Source: RUG563 sp964423675 | GTDB lineage: Bacteria; Bacillota; Clostridia; Christensenellales; Aristaeellaceae | Assembly: GCA_964423675.1 (NCBI GenBank) | Contig: CAYRFP010000034.1 | Span: 1 to 23,863, forward strand | Length of the DNA stretch: 23,863 bases | Reading direction: 5' to 3' | In this document: positions 6,256 to 14,985 of the stretch, in pieces | How the letters are laid out: each line of letters begins with the position of its first letter | How positions within the stretch are numbered: position 1 is the stretch's first letter | Translations under genes and position numbers: made by a program | Notes under the pieces: model-generated | What the model saw: only the letters and a program-made list of their open reading frames with translations | Databases searched by the model: none | What the model was told of the DNA's origin: nothing

Positions 6256-8064
6256 TTACTTCTTCATCTTGCTCAAATCCTTGGCCCGCTGCTCATGACT
6301 GAGCACGCGTTTGCGCATCCGCAGAGACTTGGGCGTGATTTCCAGCAGTTCATCGTCATCGATAAATTCCAGGCATTCTTCCAACGTCAGCGGATGGACG
6401 GACACCAGCCGCAGGCTATCCTCAGAAGCGGAAGCATTGCGCATATTGGTCACGTGCTTTTGCTTGCAGACGTTGACCACAATATCGCCCGGACGGCTGG
6501 ATTCGCCGCAGATCATACCGGCGTAAACCGGAGTCTGGTTGCTGATAAAGAGCGTACCGCGATCCTGCACATAATACAGGGCGTACTGGGTGGTTTCGCC
6601 GGTTTCATAGCAAACCAGCGCGCCCACGTTCCGATGGGGGATATCGCCCTTGAATTCTTCATAATGATCGAACACTGCGCTCATCACGCCTTCGCCCCGG
6701 GTGTCGGTCATGAATTCGCTGCGATAGCCAAACAGTCCGCGGGAGGGCACCATGAATTCCAGCCGAACCCGGTCGCCCCCGGCCATGGAATCCAGCGTGC
6801 CCCGGCGACGGCCGATCTTCTCAATTACCGCGCCTGCATAGGCCTGGGGCACATCGGCCACCATCCGCTCTATCGGCTCAATATGATAGATAACCTCTGG
6901 CTTGCTGACCTGGAACTCATAGCCTTCCCGGCGCATGGTTTCAATCAGCACGGACAGATGCAATTCGCCCCGGCCACAGACCTCGAACTGATCCGGGGTT
7001 TCTCCATCCTTGACACGCAGGGAAACATCGGTTTCCAACTCCCGATACAGCCGCGCCCGCAGATGGCGACTGGTGACGAACTGTCCTTCCCGCCCGGCAA
7101 AGGGCGAATCGTTTACAGAGAAGGTCATGGTCACGGTGGGCTCCGTAATGGCCACAAAGGGCAGCGCTTCCACCGCGGCAGGATCGCAGACCGTATCGCC
7201 GATGGAAATATCCGGCAGGCCGGTCAGCGCCACGATATCGCCCATGCTGACGGATTCGGCGGGAACACGCTTAAGCCCATCATAAACCGACAGGGCGGTC
7301 AGCCGCCAGGGAGGCGTGGTCAGCCCTTCGTTCAATGCGTTGCAGCGAACCACCATGGTGCCGTCCCGCAGGGTACCGCGGGTAATGCGGCCAATGCCGA
7401 TACGACCCACGTATTCGTTGTAGTCGATGGTGGAAACCAGCACCTGCGCCGGGCCATCGGGATCGCCTTCGGGGGCGGGAATATATTCCATAATCGTGTC
7501 AAACAGCGGCCGCAGATCCTCGCCCGGTACATCGGGATCCAGGGTTGCGGTGCCCTTTCGGGCGGAGGCATAAATAATGGGGCGGTCCAGGGTTTGCGGA
7601 TCGGCGTCCAGCTCGATGAGCAGATCCACCAGTTCGTCTACTACCTCGGCGCAGCGCGCGTCAGGCCGATCTACCTTATTAATCACCAGCAGCACCGGCA
7701 GCTTCAGGCCCAGCGCCTTTTGCAGCACGAACCGGGTCTGGGGCATGGGGCCTTCGAAGCTGTCCACCAGCAGCAAAACTCCGTCCACCATCTTGAGCAC
7801 GCGCTCTACCTCGCCGCCAAAGTCAGCGTGGCCAGGGGTGTCCACGATGTTGATTTTTGCGTCTTTATAATGCACGGCCGTGTTTTTGGCCAAGATGGTA
7901 ATGCCGCGTTCCCGTTCCAGATCGTTGGAGTCCATCACACGCTCGGCCACCTGCTGGTTCTGGCGAAACACGCCGCCCTGGCGAAGCATCTGGTCCACCA
8001 GCGTGGTCTTGCCGTGGTCTACGTGGGCGATAATGGCGATGTTGCGGATATCGTTGCGAATCAT
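6256..8064 (-). CDS. typA: translational GTPase TypA/BipA, 602 aa
   Basis: This is a ribosome-associated GTPase linked to 50S assembly and growth under stress, such as cold. The GTPase motifs are all present: AHVDHGKT (13-20), RGITI (53-57), DTPGHADF (75-82) and NKVD (129-132). EF-G-like domains follow, with CGRGELHLSVLIE and GYEFQVSKPEV in the middle, then the TypA-specific C-terminal domain (KQKHVTNMRNASASED, near 540). The length matches E. coli BipA (about 607 aa). I chose ATG 8064 because AAAGGGAG lies 9 nt upstream; the in-frame ATG at 8100 would add 12 residues without a ribosome binding site. It is a single-gene unit with promoter 8109-8136 and terminator 6191-6228. Confidence 0.97.
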   Translation of the reverse strand: MIRNDIRNIAIIAHVDHGKTTLVDQMLRQGGVFRQNQQVAERVMDSNDLERERGITILAKNTAVHYKDAKINIVDTPGHADFGGEVERVLKMVDGVLLLVDSFEGPMPQTRFVLQKALGLKLPVLLVINKVDRPDARCAEVVDELVDLLIELDADPQTLDRPIIYASARKGTATLDPDVPGEDLRPLFDTIMEYIPAPEGDPDGPAQVLVSTIDYNEYVGRIGIGRITRGTLRDGTMVVRCNALNEGLTTPPWRLTALSVYDGLKRVPAESVSMGDIVALTGLPDISIGDTVCDPAAVEALPFVAITEPTVTMTFSVNDSPFAGREGQFVTSRHLRARLYRELETDVSLRVKDGETPDQFEVCGRGELHLSVLIETMRREGYEFQVSKPEVIYHIEPIERMVADVPQAYAGAVIEKIGRRRGTLDSMAGGDRVRLEFMVPSRGLFGYRSEFMTDTRGEGVMSAVFDHYEEFKGDIPHRNVGALVCYETGETTQYALYYVQDRGTLFISNQTPVYAGMICGESSRPGDIVVNVCKQKHVTNMRNASASEDSLRLVSVHPLTLEECLEFIDDDELLEITPKSLRMRKRVLSHEQRAKDLSKMKK

Positions 8065-8108
8065 CAGTAATTTCTCCCTTTCAGTTGGCCCAATTTCCAA
8101 CAGCCTAT

Positions 8109-8136
8109 TTTATATCACCCAGCGGTTGTTTGTCAA
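8109..8136 (-). promoter_or_regulatory. sigma-A-type promoter of typA
   Basis: On the minus strand a consensus TTGACA (8131-8136) is 16 nt from TATAAA (8109-8114), or 18 nt from TAAAAT (8107-8112). The start near 8102 leaves a leader of about 38 nt. It is divergent from the maf promoter in the 270-nt gap 8065-8334. Confidence 0.75.
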
Positions 8137-8270
8137 CGGGAACGCGGCAAATTCTCTATATGGGGAAATCTTTTCGGCGCTTCCCCAGGATACGCTTTTT
8201 GAAGAATTATAAAATTTTACAAATTTATTTCGATTTGTTTCAAAAATGCTGTACTTCTTCGTGGGAAATA

Positions 8271-8279
8271 TGTTATAAT
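8271..8279 (+). promoter_or_regulatory. extended -10 promoter of the maf-mre operon
   Basis: TGTTATAAT (8271-8279) is a perfect extended -10. No good -35 is found 16-18 nt upstream. The stretch 8205-8250 is very A/T-rich and may act as an UP element. The start near 8286 would place an imperfect hairpin (GCGC 8285-8288 and TTTTTG 8291-8296 pairing with CAAAAA 8303-8308 and GCGC 8310-8313) at the very 5' end of the operon mRNA. Confidence 0.65.
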
Positions 8280-8334
8280 AAGTGGCGCGTTTTTTGTGTA
8301 CGCAAAAAGGCGCATGCAGAAAGGATGAACGCGC

Positions 8335-8901
8335 ATGGCAATGCCGTTAATTTTAGCGTCGGGTTCGCCCCGGCGCAGGGAACTGATAGACTCCATGGGC
8401 ATTCCCTTCCAAGTCATTGTGGCGGATGCAGAGGAAGTGAAGGCCGGCAATCCGCAGGAACTGGTGATGGAAAACGCCCGGCGCAAGGCGGCGGCTGTGG
8501 CCCAAAGCCATCCGGGACGAATTGTGCTGGGGGCGGACACAATGGTGTTCGCCGCAGGGGAAGCGCTGGGCAAGCCCCAGGATGATCAGGACGCTCGGCG
8601 CATGCTGCGTCTTCTGTCCGGTGGGGTGCATTGGGTATACACCGGCGTGAGCGTGATGCAGGATGAACGGCAGGACACACGATGGGACGCCACCAAGGTG
8701 TTCTTTTCGCCGCTGTCAGAGGCGCAGATCGACCGCTATATCGCCTCTGGCGAACCCCGGGATAAGGCGGGCGCTTATGCCATTCAGGGCAAAGCGGGCA
8801 TGTTTGTGGAAAAAATAGAGGGCAGCTATTCCAATGTGATCGGGCTGCCGCTGGCGCTGGTGCGGGAAATGCTTCTTGGCTTCGGCGCGGAGAATTTGTG
8901 A
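8335..8901 (+). CDS. maf: Maf-family nucleoside triphosphate pyrophosphatase, 188 aa
   Basis: Maf proteins hydrolyse dTTP, UTP or modified nucleoside triphosphates to monophosphates, a house-cleaning role; overproduction in B. subtilis blocks septation. The family motifs are LASGSPRRRELI (7-18), GADTMV (66-71) and the C-terminal block from GEPRDKAGAYAIQGKAG (about 138-154) to GSYSNVIGLPL. The order of motifs and the length are normal. AAAGGA lies 9 nt before the ATG. It is the first gene of the elongasome operon, 23 nt ahead of mreB, as maf lies next to the mre genes in Bacillus. The YhdE (dTTP/UTP) type is more likely than the YceF type, but this is inferred. Confidence 0.95.
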   Translation: MAMPLILASGSPRRRELIDSMGIPFQVIVADAEEVKAGNPQELVMENARRKAAAVAQSHPGRIVLGADTMVFAAGEALGKPQDDQDARRMLRLLSGGVHWVYTGVSVMQDERQDTRWDATKVFFSPLSEAQIDRYIASGEPRDKAGAYAIQGKAGMFVEKIEGSYSNVIGLPLALVREMLLGFGAENL

Positions 8902-8924
8902 TAGAAACGGACGGATGAAAAACC

Positions 8925-9968
8925 ATGGCCATTATCGCGCCGGATATCGGCATTGACCTGGGCACGGCCAACACGCAGGTATACGTGAAGAAAAAGGGCA
9001 TCGTGATTGATGAGCCCTCCATTCTGGTGGCAGATCGGGGCGGCCGGCATGCCATCCGCGCTATCGGCGAGGAGGCGCGGGTGCTGCTGGGGCGCACATC
9101 GGGGGATGTGACGGCGGTGCGCCCACTGTCGGAGGGAATGATTCGGGATTTTGATATGACGCAGTATATGCTGCAATACTTTGTTCGCAAAGCCATCGGT
9201 GCGTCCCGGCTGGTAAAGCCCCGGGCGGTAATTACCATCCCCTGTCGCATTTCGCCTATCGAGCGGCGGGCGGTGCGCAAGGCAGCGGTTTATGCCGGTG
9301 TGCGGGATGGGCAGCTTAGCCTGGTGGAAAAGCCGTTTGCGGCGGCGCTGGGCTCTGGGCTGCCGGTGTTTGATCCCACGGGCTCCATGGTCGTGGATAT
9401 TGGCGGCGGAACAACCGAGGCTGCCGTGATCAGCCTGGGCGGGGTGGTGGCGTCCAAGAGTATCCGCATTGGCGGCGTGAAAATGGATGAAGCCATTATT
9501 GCCTATGTGAAACGGGAATTTAATATGCTTATTGGCGACCGCACTGCCGAGGATGTGAAAATTTCGCTGGGGGCGGCGCTGCCGCTGAAGGAGGAAAGGC
9601 GCGTACTGGTGCGGGGACGGGATATGATTACCAACCTGCCCCAGACCGCAGAGCTTTCCTCCTCCCGGGTGTATGAAGCGCTGAAAGCGCCCTGCCAGGC
9701 CATTCTTTCGGCCATTCAACAGGTGCTGGAGCGCACGCCGCCAGAACTGGCCGGCGATGTGATGCGCTCAGGCATTCATTTAACCGGCGGCGGAGCCCAG
9801 CTGTTTGGGCTGGATCAATATATCGCGTCCGAACTGGATATTCCGGTGCTTCTGGCCCGGGATCCCATGAGCTGCGCGGCTCAGGGCGCGGGCTATCTGG
9901 CAGATAATATCGAACTATTGCACCGCATCAGTAAGTCCAGCTTCCTGCGGGAGGAAGGCGAGGAGTAA
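8925..9968 (+). CDS. mreB: rod-shape cytoskeletal protein MreB, 347 aa
   Basis: MreB is the bacterial actin that lies under the membrane and orients the cell-wall elongation machinery. The actin-fold motifs are present: IGIDLGTANTQVY (8-20), VVDIGGGTTEAAVISLGG (156-173), and HLTGGGAQLFGLD (285-297). Overall length and C-terminus are normal. Two conserved spots differ. The family motif (I/V)EEPMAAAIG reads VEKPFAAALG, so the second Glu, equivalent to T. maritima Glu131 and thought to act in ATP hydrolysis, is K136 (AAG at 9330-9332). The usual GGDEMDEAI reads GGVKMDEAI (183-191). The gene lies 23 nt behind maf and 6 nt ahead of mreC. The ribosome binding site is weak (GGA about 10 nt upstream), so translation may depend on the upstream gene. 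Confidence 0.95.
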   Translation: MAIIAPDIGIDLGTANTQVYVKKKGIVIDEPSILVADRGGRHAIRAIGEEARVLLGRTSGDVTAVRPLSEGMIRDFDMTQYMLQYFVRKAIGASRLVKPRAVITIPCRISPIERRAVRKAAVYAGVRDGQLSLVEKPFAAALGSGLPVFDPTGSMVVDIGGGTTEAAVISLGGVVASKSIRIGGVKMDEAIIAYVKREFNMLIGDRTAEDVKISLGAALPLKEERRVLVRGRDMITNLPQTAELSSSRVYEALKAPCQAILSAIQQVLERTPPELAGDVMRSGIHLTGGGAQLFGLDQYIASELDIPVLLARDPMSCAAQGAGYLADNIELLHRISKSSFLREEGEE

Positions 9969-9974
9969 AGACGC

Positions 9975-11783
9975 ATGGCAAGAAACCAGCAACGCATTTT
10001 TTCGGAAAGCGACAGCTTGCAGGCTTTGGGCATGGGCCGGGAGATAAATCCATCGGCCCTTGTGTCCCAGTCGGAGGAAGAGGCGCAGGAGAACGAAAAG
10101 ACGGTATCTCCTCAGCCGGATGCGCCAGAGAAAAAAGAGCCGGAGCAAACGTCGCAGGAGCCTGCCCAGGAAAAGAGTCCCTCGGTTCGGCGGGCAGTGC
10201 CTGAACCGCTGATTCCGGAGGAAGGGCCGGAGGATGGCGGTGCTTTTGCTGTGCCCGAAAAGGCGGAGGATGATCCGGAGGCAGAGCAGGAAAAATGGGC
10301 GGAGCGGGAGCGCCGGGCGCAGCGGGTTGACCCAGATAAGCCCGCGCTGGCCCGGGAAGCCTGGGCCAAGGCGGATCAGGAGGCGGCCCGGCGCAGGGCG
10401 GCCGATCAGATGGAAGAAATCGGCGAAAACCCGGATCGGATTAAGGCGCAGGACGAAAAAAAGAAGAAAAAGAAGCGCAAGAAGAAGCGAAAGTCTGCCG
10501 ATGATGACCGGCGCAGCTTTGTAAAATCCCTGGCGATTATCTGCATCTGCGGCGTGCTGTTCGTGACGGTAGCGTTGATGGTGGTCTCCAATTTTGTGGA
10601 TTCGCCGCTGCTGGCGCTGCCCCGGCAGATGGTCACAAAGGTGATCACGCCGGTGCAGTCCGCGTTTTCTCAGGTGACGGACAGCGTGGTGAGCTATCTG
10701 CGCATGCTGAAAATCCGGGGAAACATTGAATATGAATATGAGCAGCTGTCGCTTTTGCTGGATGATTATGCCAATCAAAGCGCCCAGCTTGAAGAACTGC
10801 GGCGCATCAACGAATCGCTTTATGACCTGCTGGACGAGCAGGAGCGCAACCGGGATATGAATCCCGTGGCCGCTACCGTGATTGGCACGGATTCGGGCAA
10901 TTATTTCTCCACGCTGACGCTGGATGTGGGCAGTCAAAATGGCGTGGAGGAATACATGGCCGTGGTGGCGCAGGGCGGTTTGGTGGGCGTCACCTATAAT
11001 GTGGAAGAAACAAAGTGCCAGGTTCGTTGTATTATCGACAGCGACTGCACCGTGGCGGCGCTGATTCAATCCAGCCGGGATCAGGGCAGCGTCAAAGGTA
11101 CCTTGGGCACCAACGGCGAGCCGATGTGCCGCATGTATTATTTGCCGGATAATTCCCTCCCCCGGCCTGGGGATATGGTGGTCACCTCTGGTGTGGGCCT
11201 GGAATTCCCCAAGGGTATTCCCATCGGCGAGGTGCGGGAAAGCACCCGTGGCATGGAGGATAACAAATCCTATGTGGTGCTGGAACCGGTGGTGGATTTT
11301 CAGCATCTGGAATATGTAACGGTCTATCGCTATAAGCCCTCATATGCAGAAGCGGCGCAGTCCCGTTCTTCTTCTAGCGTTACATCGCTGGAGCCTTTGT
11401 CCACGCCGCGGCCCATTCCCACGTTCCAGGTAGGCGCAGTGAGCGATTTTATCTTCTCTCCCTCGCCTTCTCCAGAAGCAACGCCTGAGGGGCAGACGCC
11501 GGAGCCTGATGCATCCGCATCTATCGCGCCCGCTGCTTCCCCCTCCCCTGGCGCTCAGTCCACGGCGATTCCAGCGGGCATGACAGCCATTCCTGCCGGC
11601 ACGCCGCTGCCAGCTGGGGTAACGCAGCCCCCGGTGACGGCCATTCCGGCCAACCTTGAATACCAGACGGCCGCGCGCAGCGACGAAACCCCGTCTCCCA
11701 CGCCTCGGCCCACCTATACGCCCACGCCCAGCCCGGCCCCGACGCCGGATCCTGGCGGCATGACAATGGAGGATGAAGATTGA
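9975..11783 (+). CDS. mreC: cell-shape protein MreC with long N- and C-terminal extensions, 602 aa
   Basis: MreC is a bitopic membrane protein that links MreB to PBP2 and RodA and activates them from outside. The recognisable MreC part runs from a transmembrane helix (about 183-206), through a coiled coil (about 245-292), to the double beta-barrel domain (about 296-453, with VIGTDSGNYFSTLTLDVGS and DMVVTSGVGLEFPKGIPIG). Before it is a 180-residue cytoplasmic part rich in Glu, Pro, Lys and Ala that ends in a nearly pure Lys/Arg block (162-173). After it is a tail of about 149 residues rich in Pro, Ser, Thr and Ala, with repeats such as TAIPAG. Usual MreC is about 270-370 aa. The reading frame is continuous and both extensions are low complexity. 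Its stop codon overlaps the mreD start. Confidence 0.92.
   Translation: MARNQQRIFSESDSLQALGMGREINPSALVSQSEEEAQENEKTVSPQPDAPEKKEPEQTSQEPAQEKSPSVRRAVPEPLIPEEGPEDGGAFAVPEKAEDDPEAEQEKWAERERRAQRVDPDKPALAREAWAKADQEAARRRAADQMEEIGENPDRIKAQDEKKKKKKRKKKRKSADDDRRSFVKSLAIICICGVLFVTVALMVVSNFVDSPLLALPRQMVTKVITPVQSAFSQVTDSVVSYLRMLKIRGNIEYEYEQLSLLLDDYANQSAQLEELRRINESLYDLLDEQERNRDMNPVAATVIGTDSGNYFSTLTLDVGSQNGVEEYMAVVAQGGLVGVTYNVEETKCQVRCIIDSDCTVAALIQSSRDQGSVKGTLGTNGEPMCRMYYLPDNSLPRPGDMVVTSGVGLEFPKGIPIGEVRESTRGMEDNKSYVVLEPVVDFQHLEYVTVYRYKPSYAEAAQSRSSSSVTSLEPLSTPRPIPTFQVGAVSDFIFSPSPSPEATPEGQTPEPDASASIAPAASPSPGAQSTAIPAGMTAIPAGTPLPAGVTQPPVTAIPANLEYQTAARSDETPSPTPRPTYTPTPSPAPTPDPGGMTMEDED
11768..11772 (+). promoter_or_regulatory. 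ribosome binding site that decides the mreD TTG start
   Basis: GGAGG at 11768-11772 is 7 nt before TTG 11780-11782. The first in-frame ATG (11789) has its AAGGAG directly abutting it, which is too close to work. The start therefore overlaps the mreC stop codon TGA (11781-11783), a sign of translational coupling. Confidence 0.7.
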
Positions 11784-12364
11784 AGGAGATGAAACGCGGC
11801 CTGAAGGCGTTGGCGCTGACGCTGATGGCCTATCTGATTCAGGCCTGCGTGATGGGCTATCTGAGTTTTGGCGGGGTGCAAGGCAGCGTCCTCTTTGCTG
11901 TGCTGGCGATATTGATCGTCACATGCGGAAAAAAATATGCCTTCTGTGCGTCCTGTATCGTGGGCATTTTGATGGAATGCATGCTTTCCGGTGTCAGCGC
12001 GCTGTATCTCATTGCTTACCCGGTGATCACGATGCTCTGCGCCCAGTTCTTTGCGGATATGAGTGACCGTCAGCGGGAATATCGCCGCACCATCAAAAAG
12101 GGCCTGTTCCACCGGGAAAACGATTTGCCTGCTTTCATCCGTATTCCGGTCTGTGCCGGGCTGATGGATCTGATTATGAGCGTGGTCATGTGCGCATATA
12201 TGTATCTGATCGGCGTGGATCTGAGCTTTACCCATGTGGCGCGGGCGGTGGCGTCGTTGCTGTATACGGCGGCGCTGGCCGCTGCCCTGATGCTGCCCGT
12301 TCGTTACTTTCTGGGAGTGTATCGTTGCCGGCGTAAGCCGCAGCGGGGAGGTGAATTGCTGTGA
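11780..12364 (+). CDS. mreD: rod-shape-determining membrane protein MreD, 194 aa
   Basis: MreD is an integral membrane partner of MreC in the elongasome. The protein has about five hydrophobic segments (roughly 8-30, 35-55, 58-90, 118-145 and 152-176), separated by a charged cytoplasmic loop (DRQREYRRTIKKGLFHREN, 95-113). The sequence is poorly conserved in general, so the call rests on the membrane pattern, the length and the position between mreC and PBP2. I use a TTG start supported by GGAGG at 7 nt. It overlaps mreC by 4 nt and its stop codon overlaps the GTG start of the PBP gene, so the three genes are translationally coupled. Confidence 0.88.
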   Translation: MKEMKRGLKALALTLMAYLIQACVMGYLSFGGVQGSVLFAVLAILIVTCGKKYAFCASCIVGILMECMLSGVSALYLIAYPVITMLCAQFFADMSDRQREYRRTIKKGLFHRENDLPAFIRIPVCAGLMDLIMSVVMCAYMYLIGVDLSFTHVARAVASLLYTAALAAALMLPVRYFLGVYRCRRKPQRGGELL

Positions 12365-14985
12365 AGGATGAATTTTCCAAGACGCGAAAAAAGCGCAAAA
12401 AAGATCAGACACTGAATCTTCGTTTTTTGATTTTTGCTTCGGCCGTGGTGATGCTTTTCGGGGTTTTGACCTATGGGCTGTTCCAGCTGCAAATTGTCAG
12501 TGGCGCACAGTATGCCGAAAACACCTCGGATGAATCCATCAAAACGATTTCCATTAAGGGCAGCCGCGGCATGATTACTGATGTGAATTCCGTGGTGCTG
12601 GCCATGAGCGAAAAGTCCTATAACGTGACCTTTTACCGGGAAAACAACGATTGGGATTACCCAACGAAAATGATTCTGGAGGCCATTGAGATTATCGAGC
12701 GCTACGGCTCCTCTCTTTCCGTGAGCACATCTCTTCGCCGCAACGCCGAAACTGGCCAATGGGAATTTAATTTTGGCTCAGGTATTTCCGATGCCACTAG
12801 GGAAAAGCGCAAGGAAATGTTTTATGATAACAACTTCATGTCCACTTCTGTGGATACGGCGGAAAAGTTTTTTACCCGCCTGCGCCAGCGCTATGGCTTT
12901 ACGGCGCTGGAGGACGGAACCTACGCCTTGAAGCTGGACAAGAACGGCAATTCCGTGGTGACCGACAAGGATACACCGGATACGAATCCGGTGGTAGAAA
13001 CCATAATCGTGGATGAAGAGACGGTGCTCAAGGTGGTGGCTGTGAATACCACCATGCAGGACAACGCCTTTAACTCTTTGCCCGTTGCCATTGCTAACGA
13101 TGTATCCTATGATGCAGTCAGCGAGATCGAGGGCAAAAACATGACCATGCCCTGGATCGGCGTAGAAGTGGGGGAAAAACGCGTTTATCCCAAAGGTTCT
13201 CTGGCCTCCAATATCATCGGTTATACTGGCAAAATCCAGAATGCTACCCGCTATTACAATGAGCTCCAGCCGGCTGGCTATGCTCTGAACGATACCATCG
13301 GCCTGGACGGCATTGAGTCCAGCATGGAAAACTGGCTCACTGCCTGCATTTCCGAGCGGCAGGGCCAGCGGGTGGTGGAAACCTCGCCCAGCGGCCGTGT
13401 TACCCGTGTGCTTTCCTATTCCGAGCCTACAGACGGAAACACCGTGAAGCTGACCATCGATGCGGATTGGCAGGCCGCCGCTGAGCGGTTTATTAAAAAC
13501 AACGTGGAATCGTGCCGCACCAATCAGGAAAAGAAAATGCAGGATTCCAAATGGCTGGAAACCAACAAGGATAAGATTTCCAGCCGAAATTGGGAAAAGT
13601 ACCCCCTGAAACTGGCCACGACCGGCGTGCTGATCGTGATGGACGTAAAAACCGGCGATCTAAAGGCCATGGCCCAGTATCCCAATTACGATCTGAACGC
13701 CATGGTGGAGGGCGGCGACATGGCCCGGCAAATCGTTACGGACGAGCGGGGCCTACTGATGAATTATGCCATTCAGACGCGTGCTGAGCCAGGCTCTATT
13801 TTCAAAATGTGTACCGGCCTGGCCGCCTTGACAAACGGCGTGCTGACTCCCACCGATACCATCAGCGATATGGGGCGCTTTGATAAATACACCAATAATA
13901 AGAATGAAGCGCCTAAGTGCTGGACCAGCTATCCGTCCAATCATCAGGATCTGACCATTGTGGAGGGCATCACCAAATCCTGTAACTATTTCTTCTATAC
14001 GCTGGCTTCCCGGCTGTATGGGGATGACGGCTCCGAGCGGCTTTACAAATATGCTGCGCAAATGGGCATGACCAGCAAAACCGGCATTGATCTGCCCGGT
14101 GAGCTGCGCTCCATCGTGGGCAATCAGACCAATCTGTATGACCAGACCGTCAGCCTGAAGGAGCAAATGACGGATACGCCCATCATCGTTGCCAATGCTA
14201 TTAAACAGCATCTGATTAATTACGGCGCCAGCATGGGCATTGAATATGACACGGCGCGCCTGGATCGGTGCATCAAGCTGCTGATGGACATGGCTGTTAA
14301 CACCAGTTCTGACGACTGGGTTACCAATGCCCGCCCCATTTTCATGACGGAACTGAACATGACCCGCTCCATGGTTATGCAGGCGGCGCTGATGCGCGAT
14401 CTATGGACGTATCTGAACACGATTAAATGGGGCGGCAGCCAGGAGATTCAGGTAGGCATTGGCCAGTCGATCACGCTGCTGACGCCCATCGCAGTGGTGC
14501 GCTATGTGGGCGCACTGGGCACGGATGCCACCGTCTGGAATCCGCAGATTATCGATTCGATCGTTTCCCCGGAGGGCGAGGTGCTTTCTCAGCGGGAAGC
14601 GACAAAATTCAATGTGCTGGAAAGCGCCAAGCAGTATATTCCCTATATTCTGAAGGGGATGGAAGGCGTGGTTGACGAAGGCGGTACCGCCAAGACCTTC
14701 CTTTCAGGCTGGAAGTATACCGCTTCGGATGTAATGGCCGGAAAGACCGGTACATCTCAGGTGACTATCGGTGGCATTAAGCTGGACCTGGAAAACAACG
14801 CCTGGTTCGTTGCGCTTACGCCGAAGGAGGATCCTGAACTGGCCATTGTCTGCTTTATTCCAAATGGCTATGCCGGCGCACAGTGTGTGCCCGCCGTGCG
14901 CGACTTTGTGGGCTATTATCTGGATGAAAAGGCGAATTCTAATGAGGAAATCGATCTGCCAGGCGGTAACTCTCTGGCGCCTTAA
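12361..14985 (+). CDS. mrdA: class B penicillin-binding protein 2 (elongation transpeptidase), 874 aa
   Basis: This is a class B PBP: a short cytoplasmic tail, a transmembrane helix (about 20-43), a PBP dimerisation domain with SRGMITDVNS (68-77) and a transpeptidase domain. The active-site motifs are S479-I-F-K482, S540-C-N542 and K795-T-G797. It crosslinks the glycan made by RodA during side-wall growth. At 874 aa it is far longer than typical PBP2 (about 630-720). Extra sequence lies in the dimerisation region (about 95-265) and in the catalytic domain between GIDLPGELRS (574-583) and VGIGQSITLLTP (698-709). The GTG start at 12361 overlaps the mreD stop (GTGA) and follows GGAGGTG by 7 nt. 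SpoVD-like function cannot be excluded, but no PASTA domain is present and the context is mre/rodA. Confidence 0.92.
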   Translation: MKDEFSKTRKKRKKDQTLNLRFLIFASAVVMLFGVLTYGLFQLQIVSGAQYAENTSDESIKTISIKGSRGMITDVNSVVLAMSEKSYNVTFYRENNDWDYPTKMILEAIEIIERYGSSLSVSTSLRRNAETGQWEFNFGSGISDATREKRKEMFYDNNFMSTSVDTAEKFFTRLRQRYGFTALEDGTYALKLDKNGNSVVTDKDTPDTNPVVETIIVDEETVLKVVAVNTTMQDNAFNSLPVAIANDVSYDAVSEIEGKNMTMPWIGVEVGEKRVYPKGSLASNIIGYTGKIQNATRYYNELQPAGYALNDTIGLDGIESSMENWLTACISERQGQRVVETSPSGRVTRVLSYSEPTDGNTVKLTIDADWQAAAERFIKNNVESCRTNQEKKMQDSKWLETNKDKISSRNWEKYPLKLATTGVLIVMDVKTGDLKAMAQYPNYDLNAMVEGGDMARQIVTDERGLLMNYAIQTRAEPGSIFKMCTGLAALTNGVLTPTDTISDMGRFDKYTNNKNEAPKCWTSYPSNHQDLTIVEGITKSCNYFFYTLASRLYGDDGSERLYKYAAQMGMTSKTGIDLPGELRSIVGNQTNLYDQTVSLKEQMTDTPIIVANAIKQHLINYGASMGIEYDTARLDRCIKLLMDMAVNTSSDDWVTNARPIFMTELNMTRSMVMQAALMRDLWTYLNTIKWGGSQEIQVGIGQSITLLTPIAVVRYVGALGTDATVWNPQIIDSIVSPEGEVLSQREATKFNVLESAKQYIPYILKGMEGVVDEGGTAKTFLSGWKYTASDVMAGKTGTSQVTIGGIKLDLENNAWFVALTPKEDPELAIVCFIPNGYAGAQCVPAVRDFVGYYLDEKANSNEEIDLPGGNSLAP

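Noticed and set aside
6295..8070. A 591-codon open frame on the plus strand opposite typA
   Set aside because: It is a codon-bias shadow: the protein is rich in His, Gln and Gly with no domain, while the minus strand encodes a complete TypA with promoter and terminator.
9915..11306. A 463-codon open frame on the minus strand opposite mreC
   Set aside because: It is a shadow of mreC. The translation is low in motifs and rich in His, Arg and Leu, and there is no ribosome binding site. It does raise the question whether mreC is the true frame, but the MreC core and TM helix settle it.
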